DNA from: JBNRMW01 sp050309795
Lineage (GTDB): Bacteria > Bacillota_I > Bacilli_A > Erysipelotrichales > Erysipelotrichaceae
Assembly: GCA_050309795.1 (NCBI GenBank)
Contig: JBNRMW010000020.1
Span: forward strand, 1 to 45,475
DNA: 45,475 nucleotides
Reading direction: 5' to 3'
Shown: piece by piece, positions 26,614-34,030 of the stretch
Numbering within the stretch: the first letter of the stretch is position 1
How the letters are laid out: every line of letters begins with the position of its first letter
Translations under genes and position numbers: made by a program
Notes under the pieces: generated by a model
What the model was told of the DNA's origin: nothing
The model's input: only the letters and a program-made list of their open reading frames with translations
Databases searched by the model: none

Positions 26614-27044
26614 ATATTAAAAAACTGAAATCCCTCATTATTTTGTTCAAGACGCATCAACATTTAACAAGTAATGTTAAACTCTCGCTTAGTGAAACCG
26701 AGTTAACGGTTAATGAGTTTACCGTTTTAGAAGCTTTATATACCAAGGGTGAACTATCTGTCCAAGAGTTGATTGATAAAATTCTTATCCCCAATAGTTC
26801 AATGACCTATGTTTTAGATGTCTTAGAAAAGAAGAACTATATTGAGCGAAAAAAAGATAAAAAAGATCGGCGTCGTCAACAGCTTTCATTAACATCTTCA
26901 GGAACGACAATTTTTCTTAAGATATACGACATCCACTATAACCACATGACAAAAATCTTTGAGGTTTTAACCCCCGAAGAAGAGGTTGTTTTAAGAAACT
27001 TACTCAAAAAAATCGGCAAAAAAGCCCAGGAGTTATCAGTATGA
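26610..27044 (+). CDS. MarR family transcriptional regulator (MhqR-like)
   Basis: A 144-residue winged-helix regulator. Residues about 30-100 hold the MarR fold: LTVNEFTVLEALYTKGELSV, the recognition helix region LIPNSSMTYVLDVLEKKNYIE, and the wing KDKKDRRRQQLSLTSSG. The operon genes suggest it senses quinone-like electrophiles and represses its own cluster, as MhqR does in B. subtilis; this is by analogy. No cysteine is present, so a thiol switch like that of OhrR or YodB is unlikely. Its start overlaps the dioxygenase stop (ATGA) and its own stop overlaps the hydrolase start. Confidence 0.88.
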   Translation: MNIKKLKSLIILFKTHQHLTSNVKLSLSETELTVNEFTVLEALYTKGELSVQELIDKILIPNSSMTYVLDVLEKKNYIERKKDKKDRRRQQLSLTSSGTTIFLKIYDIHYNHMTKIFEVLTPEEEVVLRNLLKKIGKKAQELSV

Positions 27045-27655
27045 ATTATGTTAAACACGACGGAATAAATAAACAAGTTATTTTTACATTACACGGAACT
27101 GGAGGAAGTGCGACCGATTTATTTTCTATCGCTCAGTCCATTTCTCCACTAGCCACACTCGTTGGTTTTCAAGGAGAGGTGTATGAACAACAAATGGCGC
27201 GCTACTTTGCTCGTCATCTCGACGGTAGTTTTGATTTAAGATCGCTAGCAAAAGCGACCTACGATTTACGCGAAAGCTTGAACAATGTTATTGAAAAATT
27301 CGACTTGAAAGATCATGAAATCATCTTGTTGGGATATTCCAATGGAGCAAATTTAGCGCTGAGTTACTTTAAAGAATTTTCGAATGTGCCCATCGACTAT
27401 GCCTTGTTGTTTCACCCAACTACCGTGCGACCAAAAGACCAACTCCAGCCTCAAAACCGTCTTCAAGTGTTACTGACTAGTGGTCAACAAGATCCCTATA
27501 TGAAACCTCAACAGTTAGAGCAAATAAAACAAGAGTTTGAAGAGGCTCAAATCCCACTAGAGGTGTTTGTTCATCCTCTCGGACATCAACTTGTCCAAGA
27601 GGAATTGGAAGCTTCTAGATCCTTTCTTGATAAAAATGACCAAACTACACTTTGA
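27041..27655 (+). CDS. Carboxylesterase/phospholipase family hydrolase (MhqD-like)
   Basis: A 204-residue alpha/beta hydrolase of the carboxylesterase-2/phospholipase family. The oxyanion loop LHGTGGSATD lies near 17-26, the nucleophile elbow is LGYSNGA with S100, the acid is in TSGQQDPYM, and the histidine in HPLGHQL. B. subtilis MhqD belongs to this group and is co-regulated with MhqO under MhqR, so operon context supports the call. It is translationally coupled to marR by a 4-base overlap and overlaps the flavin reductase start by 20 bases. Confidence 0.87.
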   Translation: MNYVKHDGINKQVIFTLHGTGGSATDLFSIAQSISPLATLVGFQGEVYEQQMARYFARHLDGSFDLRSLAKATYDLRESLNNVIEKFDLKDHEIILLGYSNGANLALSYFKEFSNVPIDYALLFHPTTVRPKDQLQPQNRLQVLLTSGQQDPYMKPQQLEQIKQEFEEAQIPLEVFVHPLGHQLVQEELEASRSFLDKNDQTTL

Positions 27656-28242
27656 TTTTTCGAAAATGGATGATAAATCGCGCTTGAAGCTGATTCAAGG
27701 TAGTGTTATTCCGCGACCGATTGCTTGGGTGAGTACTAGAAATGAAAATGGCACCATCAATTTGGCGCCATTTAGTTATTTTAATATGTTATCTGATTCT
27801 ATGGTTGCTATATCTTTTCAAGTTAAAGATCAACAACACAAGGATACATTCCGTAATCTTTTATCTCATAAACAAGGGGTCATCCATATTGTTGATGGAA
27901 GCTTATTAGAGAAAATGGATGTCACTGGGATGCCTTTAGAACGCAATCAAAGCGAACTACAATACGTTGATGTCCAGTCAAATCGTTGAGACACCAACCA
28001 TTGATGAAGCTTTAATTAGCTTGGAAGTGACATACGAACAGGACATTGCCCTTAGGTCCACTAGTACCGATGAAGTCGATGCCCATCTCGTCTTGTTGCG
28101 GGTCGTGGCTATGTCGGTTGACCGTTCTGTTTTCAACGCGGAGAAAGGGTATATCTTAGCGGATGTGTTGAATCCTGTGGCTCGATTAGCAGGTCCCAAT
28201 TATGGAAAGGTAATTCCGCTCCATTATAAGCGTCAATATTGA
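27636..28242 (+). pseudogene. Flavin reductase family protein, frameshifted
   Basis: The frame from ATG 27636 encodes MTKLHFDFSKMDDKSRLKLI then QGSVIPRPIAWVSTRNENG, NLAPFSYFNML and VTGMPLERNQSEL. This is the flavin reductase-like, FMN-binding split-barrel family (DIM6/NTAB type). About 27960-27980 the sense frame switches by one base: the original frame ends in TGA at 27987-27989, while the shifted frame supplies ETPTIDEALISLEV, LRVVAMSVDRSVF and LNPVARLAGPNYGKV to 28242. One extra base in GATGTCCAGTCAAATC explains it. The intact product would be about 201 residues. Last gene of the mhq-like operon. Confidence 0.8.
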
Positions 28243-28265
28243 ACCAGGTAACTGGTTCTTTTTTT
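28241..28265 (+). terminator. Intrinsic terminator of the mhq-like operon
   Basis: Stem GAACCAG / CTGGTTC, loop GTAA, then T7; it begins within the TGA stop of the flavin reductase frame. Confidence 0.88.
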
Positions 28266-28680
28266 AAGACCCTATGATTTTTATTAAAGCTCGCTTTGAG
28301 CGTTTTCCATCCAATTCATAGTAGAATATTTGTTCCCAGGGGCCAAAATCAAGCTGTCCATTTGTAATAGCGCAGAGCACCTCCCGACCCATAATCGTTC
28401 TTTTTAAGTGCGCATCCGCATTGTCTTCATAGCCATTATGATGGTATTGTTCATACGGTTTTTCTGGTGCCAACTTTTCAAGCCAAGATTCATAATCCTG
28501 GTGGAGTCCGGGTTCATCATCATTGATAAAGACGGACGCTGTAATGTGCATGGCGTTAACCAAAACGAATCCTTCTTTGATTGAAGATTCGTCGATGGCT
28601 TGTTGTACCTCGTTGGTGATATTAATAATTTCACGTCGTTGATTCGTCTTGAACCATAATTCTTTTCGATATGATTTCAT
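28264..28680 (-). CDS. YjbQ family protein (UPF0047)
   Basis: A 138-residue single-domain protein of the YjbQ/UPF0047 family, some members of which show weak thiamine-phosphate synthase activity; the physiological role is unclear. Signature blocks are MHITASVFINDDEPGL near 44-59 (conserved His), EDNADAHLKRTIMGRE and the end LDFGPWEQIFYYELDG. AAGGAGGTAGT immediately precedes the ATG. It is convergent with the mhq-like operon and stands alone. Confidence 0.9.
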   Translation of the reverse strand: MKSYRKELWFKTNQRREIINITNEVQQAIDESSIKEGFVLVNAMHITASVFINDDEPGLHQDYESWLEKLAPEKPYEQYHHNGYEDNADAHLKRTIMGREVLCAITNGQLDFGPWEQIFYYELDGKRSKRALIKIIGS

Positions 28681-28757
28681 AACTACCTCCTTTTATCCTA
28701 ATTATATCAGTAGAATTACATTTAATTAAACCAATCAAAACCGCTCTTCGTTCATGC

Positions 28758-28763
28758 TACAAT
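28758..28763 (+). promoter_or_regulatory. Extended -10 promoter element of the purine nucleoside phosphorylase gene
   Basis: TACAAT preceded by TG one base upstream (TGCTACAAT) lies about 26 bases before the GAGGAGG-marked ATG at 28789. A recognisable -35 is not clear. The overlap with the alternative ATG at 28762 argues against that ATG being the start. Confidence 0.5.
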
Positions 28764-28788
28764 GAGCGTATATAGAGGAGGAAAATCT

Positions 28789-29604
28789 ATGTTGTTTGAT
28801 AAAGTCCAAGAAACGGTTCGCGATATTCAAACGAAGACCAACAAGTCACCCAAGCTTGGTATTATTTTAGGTAGTGGTTTAGGGGCTTTGGTGGATGTTG
28901 TTTCTTCCAAGGTTGAAATTGAATATAAGGATCTTGTGAATTTTCCAGTATCCGCCATCGCTGGTCATGCGGGTAAGTTGGTCTTGGGAACCATCGGAAC
29001 ACAGGAAGTTATTATAATGGCTGGCCGATTTCATTACTATGAAGGATTTGAGATGAAGGAAGTCACGTATCCACTTTATGTCATGCAACAATTGGGTGTA
29101 GAAAGCCTGATTATTACGAATTCTTGTGGGGGAATTAATCCATCTTTTGTTCCGGGCGATTTGATGATTATTTCGGATTTTATTAATGGTGTAACGACTA
29201 ATCCGTTACATGGAGTTAACGACGAACGTTTTGGTCCCAGATTCCCAGATATGTCCGATCCCTATACCCAATCCTTTCGCCAATTAGCAAAAGAAGTTGG
29301 AAAAAAGCTAGGTATTAATTATAAAGAAGGGGTCTATGCTTATTTTCAAGGACCGTATTATGAAACCGTCGCCGAAATTAAGATGTATGGTTTATTAGGA
29401 GCGGATGCGATTGGTATGAGTACCGTTCCCGAAACGATTGTTGCTAATTACCTCGGCTTCAAAGTGTTGGGCATATCGGTCATTACGAATATGGCTACGG
29501 GCTTAAGAGATGGAAAACACAGCCATCAAGAAGTGGTTGAGATTGCGAATCAAAGTTCGAAAAAACTTGTCGACTGGATTTATGCGATCATTGACCATCT
29601 GTAA
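28789..29604 (+). CDS. Purine nucleoside phosphorylase
   Basis: This enzyme phosphorolyses purine (deoxy)nucleosides, mainly guanosine/inosine, to base and (deoxy)ribose-1-phosphate. It is a 271-residue trimeric-type (PNP class I, PunA/PupG-like) enzyme. The phosphate site GSGLG is at 28-32, AGHAG near 57-61, MAGRFHYYEG near 81-90 and SCGGINPSF near 110-118. The base-binding Glu is in GPYYETVAE, followed by GMSTVPET and ITNMATG. I chose ATG 28789 with GAGGAGG 8 bases upstream. It works in the same salvage pathway as the riboswitch-controlled purine permease at 39967. Confidence 0.93.
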   Translation: MLFDKVQETVRDIQTKTNKSPKLGIILGSGLGALVDVVSSKVEIEYKDLVNFPVSAIAGHAGKLVLGTIGTQEVIIMAGRFHYYEGFEMKEVTYPLYVMQQLGVESLIITNSCGGINPSFVPGDLMIISDFINGVTTNPLHGVNDERFGPRFPDMSDPYTQSFRQLAKEVGKKLGINYKEGVYAYFQGPYYETVAEIKMYGLLGADAIGMSTVPETIVANYLGFKVLGISVITNMATGLRDGKHSHQEVVEIANQSSKKLVDWIYAIIDHL

Positions 29605-29737
29605 AATAATTTGAGCAGTTCTTCTCAGAGCAGCAGGTAGTCTGTCGTGACCTTAAAGCTTCTTTATGAGACATTAACAAAACGTTAAGATAACCTTTAT
29701 TATTCGATGCGAAAATACTCAGCAGCGAGGTGTTTTC

Positions 29738-30308
29738 ATGAGCAAAAAAAAAGAAGAATAGCACGAAAGAACGCATTGTAAACAGCACGATCAGACTAAT
29801 TCAATCTAGTAATGGTAATCCCACTACGATTACAATGAGAGATATTGCTCAGAAAGCCAAAGTTGGTGTAGGGTTAATTAATTATCATTTCCAATCAAAA
29901 GAAAATCTTTTAGATGTTTGTATTCAAAAAATAGTAACGGAGAAGATTGTGGAATTTAATAATCAATTAAATGGTTTATCAGAAATGGAGCATATTATTG
30001 AGTTTTCCCATCTCTTGTTGTCCTTTATGATTAATAACCCACAGTTTGCTAAGATTTCGATTTTAAGTGATTTTGCCGATCCTCAAGAAAACAATAATGC
30101 CCATAAAATATACAACATCATTTATGAAAAGACCGATTTTATCAATGACGATAAGAAGCGATCTCTATTCACTGGGATTTTACTCCAAGCCGTCCAGGTT
30201 GGTTTTTTATAGCGCGATTTTGGCTATCGAACGTATGGGTTCGATTTATTAGATGATCAACAGCGTAAACAATATATCCAAGCGGTAACAAAAATCACTA
30301 TTTCGTAA
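29738..30308 (+). pseudogene. TetR/AcrR family regulator, frameshifted and interrupted by TAG
   Basis: The HTH is clear: KERIVNSTIRLIQSSNGN, TTITMRDIAQKAKVGVGLI and NYHFQSKENLLDVCI, as in TetR N-termini. Two lesions exist. The natural start ATG 29738 (GAGGTG upstream) is followed by A9; one A fewer would give MSKKKKNSTKERIV in frame. TAG at 30210-30212 interrupts the C-terminal domain after LLQAVQVGFL, with RDFGYRTYGFDLLDD continuing in frame to 30308. An internal ATG at 29835 would lack the first helix. The intact protein would be about 189 residues. Upstream, TTAACA-17-TTATTA and a GTTAagaTAAC palindrome (about 29680-29692) may be its promoter and operator. Its target gene is not obvious. 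Confidence 0.78.
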
Positions 30309-30372
30309 AACAGTTTCCAGAAGCTTGTCGACTAAAAATGTATTATAATATTTTTAGACGAAAGGAGCGCTT

Positions 30373-30879
30373 ATGGACTGTGGATTTATCGTTGGTGACC
30401 AATGGTTTCGATTACGAGCTTGTGGAATAATTGTAAATAACAACCAAGTACTAATGAGTAAAAACATTGAAGACGATTATTATTATGCGGTAGGTGGAGC
30501 AATCCAACATGGAGAATCATCAGAGCAAGCGGTGATTCGTGAAGTACAAGAGGAAACGGGACTCAACTTAGAGATTGACCGTCTCCTGTTTATTCACGAG
30601 AATTTTTTTAAAACATCAACACCTGATCGAGCAACGCTTTGTCATGAAGTTAGTTTTTATTATTTAATGAAATACAATGGAGAACCTGTCGTCTTTGGCA
30701 GTAAAAACATGTATGGTGTCGATGAATTGGTCGAATGGCTTGATTTACAGGATTATGAATTCAGCCAAGCGTATCCACTTTTTTATGCGCAATTAAAGGA
30801 CGGGATACCTGAAAACACTCAACATATCGTTGAAATTGATCGCCAAATTAAAGGAGTCACGGATGTTTACTTTAGCTAG
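30373..30879 (+). CDS. Nudix hydrolase
   Basis: A 168-residue pyrophosphohydrolase of nucleoside-diphosphate-linked compounds. The complete Nudix box runs G42-x5-E48-x7-R56-E57-V58-Q59-E60-E61-T62-G63-L64. The N-terminal WFRLRACGIIV strand and C-terminal VEWLDLQDYEF are typical of ADP-ribose/8-oxo-dGTP-like members, but the substrate cannot be assigned. GAAAGGAG lies 5-6 bases before the ATG. Its last 17 bases overlap the maf gene start, placing it in a tightly coupled cluster with other nucleotide 'house-cleaning' enzymes. Confidence 0.9.
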   Translation: MDCGFIVGDQWFRLRACGIIVNNNQVLMSKNIEDDYYYAVGGAIQHGESSEQAVIREVQEETGLNLEIDRLLFIHENFFKTSTPDRATLCHEVSFYYLMKYNGEPVVFGSKNMYGVDELVEWLDLQDYEFSQAYPLFYAQLKDGIPENTQHIVEIDRQIKGVTDVYFS

Positions 30880-31447
30880 CCAATCACCTCGCCGTATTGA
30901 ATTATTGCGCGAACTCAATCTTAAGTTTGATTGTAAAGCAGCTCAGATTAATGAACAGGACCTGCTGGAAGCAAACAAAAATATGCCTTTTGACGATTTA
31001 GCAAAAAAGTTGGCAATGGCGAAAGCCCACGAAGTCTTCACCCGCGAAGATCAACACCATCCAGTTTTAGCCGCGGATACGCTGGTTATCCTAAATAATG
31101 AAATATTGGGAAAACCTGAAAATGCACAAGACGCAAAGCGGATGTTGATTCAACTCTGTGGCCAATATCATGAGGTCTTAACAGGGGTTTGTATGATAGA
31201 CAACCGTGAAGAAACGACCTTTGTTTCTACATCTCGGGTTAAGTTTCGCCCGTTCAGTCCTCAAGTAGAAGACATTATTGATGCCTCGATTCGGTCTGGT
31301 TCGGCTTTAGATAAAGCTGGTGCTTATGGTATTCAGGAACAAGGAAAATTGTTGGTTGAAGAAATTTACGGTGATTTCTATAGTATCATGGGGTTACCAA
31401 TCGCCCAAGTCTATGCGCTACTTTACGAAAAGGAGTGGATATTATGA
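30863..31447 (+). CDS. maf: Maf family nucleoside triphosphate pyrophosphatase
   Basis: Maf proteins hydrolyse dTTP/UTP and modified nucleotides to monophosphates and influence septum formation. The 194-residue protein starts MFTLASQSPRRIELLREL, the family phosphate-binding motif. It then shows LAMAKAHEV near 51-59, VLAADTLVILNNEILGKP with the catalytic Asp near 66-83, and LDKAGAYGIQEQG near 151-163. I chose ATG 30863 (AAAGGAG 8 bases upstream) over the earlier ATG at 30830. The stop overlaps the next gene by ATGA. Confidence 0.93.
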   Translation: MFTLASQSPRRIELLRELNLKFDCKAAQINEQDLLEANKNMPFDDLAKKLAMAKAHEVFTREDQHHPVLAADTLVILNNEILGKPENAQDAKRMLIQLCGQYHEVLTGVCMIDNREETTFVSTSRVKFRPFSPQVEDIIDASIRSGSALDKAGAYGIQEQGKLLVEEIYGDFYSIMGLPIAQVYALLYEKEWIL

Positions 31448-31818
31448 AAGAATTGAACGCTTATTTAGAAGCATTAACTCCCACACCTGAAAATCAACGG
31501 ATGATCGACGTACTCAACTGGATAGCAGTCAGTTATCCTCAGTTTGATTTTCCTATGAAGTGGAAACAACCAACCTTTGTTTTCGAAGGGACCTTTATTA
31601 TTTCCTTTGTCGTGACCAAGAAACATCTATCGGTGACCTTGGAGCCTTACGCCATGGAAAAATTCCGAGAAGCGATCCTAGCCAGTGGTTACCAACCGAC
31701 GTCAATGACGATTCCGATCCCCTGGTCGATGGAAGTAGATTATTCATTCTTAAAAGACCTCATTGAATTTAGCTATCAACATAAAAAAGGTTCTAAAACC
31801 TATTGGTATAAAAATTAA
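31444..31818 (+). CDS. DUF1801/YdhG-like small protein (iron-chaperone fold)
   Basis: A 124-residue single-domain protein: MKELNAYLEALTPTPENQRM, then DFPMKWKQPTFVFEGTFIISFVVTKKHLSVTL, with LASGYQPTSMTIPIPW near 76-91. This pattern fits the DUF1801/YdhG family, relatives of the frataxin-like Fra/YdhG proteins implicated in iron handling. The role here is unknown. I chose ATG 31444 because AAGGAG lies 9 bases upstream and it forms an ATGA overlap with maf; GTG 31435 is the alternative. Confidence 0.72.
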   Translation: MKELNAYLEALTPTPENQRMIDVLNWIAVSYPQFDFPMKWKQPTFVFEGTFIISFVVTKKHLSVTLEPYAMEKFREAILASGYQPTSMTIPIPWSMEVDYSFLKDLIEFSYQHKKGSKTYWYKN

Positions 31819-31878
31819 TGTACAAGATTAGCAGGTTTTTTGAATATTCGGTATGATAATGGGGATGGGAACGATAAT

Positions 31879-32766
31879 ATGCGCGCAACGGTTATAGTGA
31901 ATCCAGTCGCTGGTTGGTCTAAAACCCAAGATATTAGACAAGCCTTGGTTCAAAAACTTGAATCTTCTTTTGAGACGATTCAAGTATTTCATACGAAGCA
32001 ACCTATGGATGCGTATACAATTGCCCGAAAACAGGCAGCGACTAGCCATAGTATCTTTGTCTGCGGGGGAGATGGAACGGTTAATGAAGTTGTTTCTGGT
32101 ATTATTGATGCCCAAGCGGATAGTATTCTAGGGATTATTCCCTGTGGTACGTATAATGCTTTTTCAAGAATGTTGAAAATCGAACAAAATATACAAGAAG
32201 CGATCACTCAATTGGATATATCACGGACCGCGCGAATCGATACTGGAAAAGTCAATAATCGATATTTCAATTATTTGTTAAGTGTCGGTGATTTACCAGA
32301 AGCGATTCATCAAGTCAGTAGCGAAGATAAACAGAAGTTTGGGCCAATTCCATATTATCTTAATGGGTTGTTTAATTTAATGAGTGAAACGCAAAGAGAA
32401 TTTATTATTACAGAAAATGATCAGGTTCAAACGGTACAAGCCTCGCTAATTATGTTAAGTCTATCGGACTATTTCGGAGATTTTAAATTAACCTCAGTGG
32501 ATCGTCACCTGAGCGATGGTGCGGCTAATTTAATTGTTGTTAAAGACGCTGGTTTATTGAGCAAAATACAACTTTTACCGGACTTAATTGGCGCTAATTT
32601 ACATGCAAACGCGGAAGTTATGGTGCGGCCGGTTCGGAAGCTGCGCATTGCGTGTTCTCAAGGATTAATTGAGTCCGATGTGGATGGTGATTTAGGTCCG
32701 TATTTGCCGCTAGAAATTGAGATTTTACCAAAAAGATTACGTGTTTATTATGGAAAAGGAAAATAG
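31879..32766 (+). CDS. Diacylglycerol kinase-family lipid kinase (YegS/DgkB-like)
   Basis: A 295-residue soluble or peripheral-membrane lipid kinase of the DAGK_cat superfamily. MRATVIVNPVAGW opens the catalytic domain, GGDGTVNEVVSG at 63-74 is the nucleotide-binding signature, and IIPCGTYNAFSR near 91-102 is equivalent to the 'GTgNdfaR' motif. The latter is altered to CGTYNAF, and the C-terminal part ends SDVDGDLGPYLPLEIE. DgkB phosphorylates diacylglycerol during lipoteichoic acid turnover, but this copy may act on another lipid. TATGATAAT upstream could be a -10. The end overlaps the next gene by 17 bases. Confidence 0.85.
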   Translation: MRATVIVNPVAGWSKTQDIRQALVQKLESSFETIQVFHTKQPMDAYTIARKQAATSHSIFVCGGDGTVNEVVSGIIDAQADSILGIIPCGTYNAFSRMLKIEQNIQEAITQLDISRTARIDTGKVNNRYFNYLLSVGDLPEAIHQVSSEDKQKFGPIPYYLNGLFNLMSETQREFIITENDQVQTVQASLIMLSLSDYFGDFKLTSVDRHLSDGAANLIVVKDAGLLSKIQLLPDLIGANLHANAEVMVRPVRKLRIACSQGLIESDVDGDLGPYLPLEIEILPKRLRVYYGKGK

Positions 32767-33097
32767 AAAAGCAAGATCAATGATTAATAAAAAAATGAAT
32801 GCTCATGAATTTGAGCGCTTTAAGACAGAGTACTTCGAAAGAGAAAACGTGAAAGAACGCTATCAAGCCATTCATGAGCGATTTGAACAACGAGTTAAGG
32901 GAGCCATCAAATTAAGAGATCGATCTCGTGCGGGTTTAGCCGACGAAGAAATCAGCATCACTCTATATGGATGGATTCAGCGCTACTTATCTTTAACCGA
33001 TCGCTATGATCGCTTCGAAGATGTGGTGATTAATGGTGTTAAAGGAACTGTTGTGGTTGACTATATAACTGAAGAAATTGTCTTCCAAGCAGAGTGA
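32750..33097 (+). CDS. Small charged protein of unknown function
   Basis: A 115-residue protein I do not recognise. It is rich in Arg, Glu and Lys: MNAHEFERFKTEYFERENVK and RYQAIHERFEQRVKGAIKLRDRSR suggest long helices. A more globular end follows with TLYGWIQRYLSLTDRYDRFE and VKGTVVVDYITEEIVF. No signal peptide or membrane helix. The start is uncertain: ATG 32750 overlaps the lipid kinase by 17 bases, and ATG 32780 is an alternative. It is held in a cluster of overlapping genes, which supports it being a real gene. Confidence 0.65.
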   Translation: MEKENRKARSMINKKMNAHEFERFKTEYFERENVKERYQAIHERFEQRVKGAIKLRDRSRAGLADEEISITLYGWIQRYLSLTDRYDRFEDVVINGVKGTVVVDYITEEIVFQAE

Positions 33098-33103
33098 TTA
33101 TTG

Positions 33104-33721
33104 ATGAAAGGGTTTAACAGAGAACGGTTCCAATCGTATCAACCAAAATTAATTAGCGAGGGTAAATTAAGAGAATATGCGATCTTTATTCCTCTGGTTT
33201 TTCGCGAGGACCAAATTTCGATTATTTTTCAAAGACGTTCAGCAAATATCAGCCAACCAGGGGATATTTGTTTTCCTGGGGGAAAAATCGAAGAAAATGA
33301 AACTCCGCAACAAGCGGCTGTTCGTGAAACCCAAGAGGAACTATTACTTAAGCCTCAGCAAATAGATGTCTTAGGTCCAGGCGATAGCATAATTAATAAC
33401 TCTGTATTAATCCATTCCTATGTTGGCGTCTTATATGATTATCACGGAACATACAATGAAGATGAAGTGGATCTCATTGTTGAGTTACCACTATCGACGT
33501 TATTAAGGATCGAACCAAAATCTTATGAAGTACAGGTCAATGTTAAAATGCCGGATGATTTTCCATACGAGAAAATTGAAGATGGAAGAGACTATCGCTT
33601 TCATCCCGATAAACGAAGCATCCTTTTTTATGAGGTTGGTGATATTGTGATTTGGGGATTGACCGCAAAATTATTGAAATCGATCCTAGAACGCATAAAA
33701 GAGGGCATAAATTTTGAGTAA
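33104..33721 (+). CDS. Nudix hydrolase, CoA pyrophosphatase-like
   Basis: A 205-residue Nudix enzyme. The segment SQPGDICFPGGKIEENETPQ and the following AAVRETQEEL resemble the coenzyme A pyrophosphatase group (NudL/YeaB; a CoA-type 'SxxxGxxxFPGG' precedes the box). Nudix residues G60, E66, R74, E75, E78 and E79 are present, but the usual glycine near position 81 is replaced by Leu. A partner Arg-rich block QRRSANI lies upstream. I chose ATG 33104; a TTG at 33101 immediately precedes it. Likely co-transcribed with its neighbours; the cupin gene starts within its last 8 bases. Confidence 0.83.
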   Translation: MKGFNRERFQSYQPKLISEGKLREYAIFIPLVFREDQISIIFQRRSANISQPGDICFPGGKIEENETPQQAAVRETQEELLLKPQQIDVLGPGDSIINNSVLIHSYVGVLYDYHGTYNEDEVDLIVELPLSTLLRIEPKSYEVQVNVKMPDDFPYEKIEDGRDYRFHPDKRSILFYEVGDIVIWGLTAKLLKSILERIKEGINFE

Positions 33722-33998
33722 AGGGCGAGAAGTAGAAACAATTCTTTATAACAGTGAGGATTATCGTATCGTTTTTATTGAATCATTTGAAGCGAAAACG
33801 GATACGATGTGCCAACCAGTGGATGAATTTGTAACAATTGTCCAAGGTTGGGCTTTGTTAGAAGTGGATGAAACTCAACATCGTTTAGGAGTTAACGACT
33901 CCTACTATATACAAAAAAACACACGCCATCGAGTATTAATGACGAGTGCAGATTGTTGTTGGATTTGTGTGTATTATTTAACGCCACAAACACAGTAA
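33714..33998 (+). CDS. Cupin-domain protein with TTG start
   Basis: A 94-residue single cupin beta-barrel: VDEFVTIVQGWALLEVDET is the first conserved cupin motif (Glu followed by 'V.G...L'), and YIQKNTRHRVLMTS with its His is the second. It probably binds a metal, but the function is unknown. The start appears to be TTG at 33714, preceded by GAGGG and overlapping the Nudix stop by 8 bases; the first in-frame ATG would delete a third of the fold. Residues near the C-terminus include a CC pair (ADCCWIC). It is the last gene of the overlapping cluster and is followed by a terminator. Confidence 0.75.
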   Translation: MSKGREVETILYNSEDYRIVFIESFEAKTDTMCQPVDEFVTIVQGWALLEVDETQHRLGVNDSYYIQKNTRHRVLMTSADCCWICVYYLTPQTQ

Positions 33999-34000
33999 AC

Positions 34001-34030
34001 AAGGATTACCAAATGATGGTCGTCCTTTTT
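34001..34030 (+). terminator. Intrinsic terminator between the cupin gene and the convergent permease gene
   Basis: Stem AAGGATTACC / GGTCGTCCTT (one wobble, one mismatch) around AAATGAT, followed by T5; it ends at the stop codon of the convergent gene. Confidence 0.65.
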
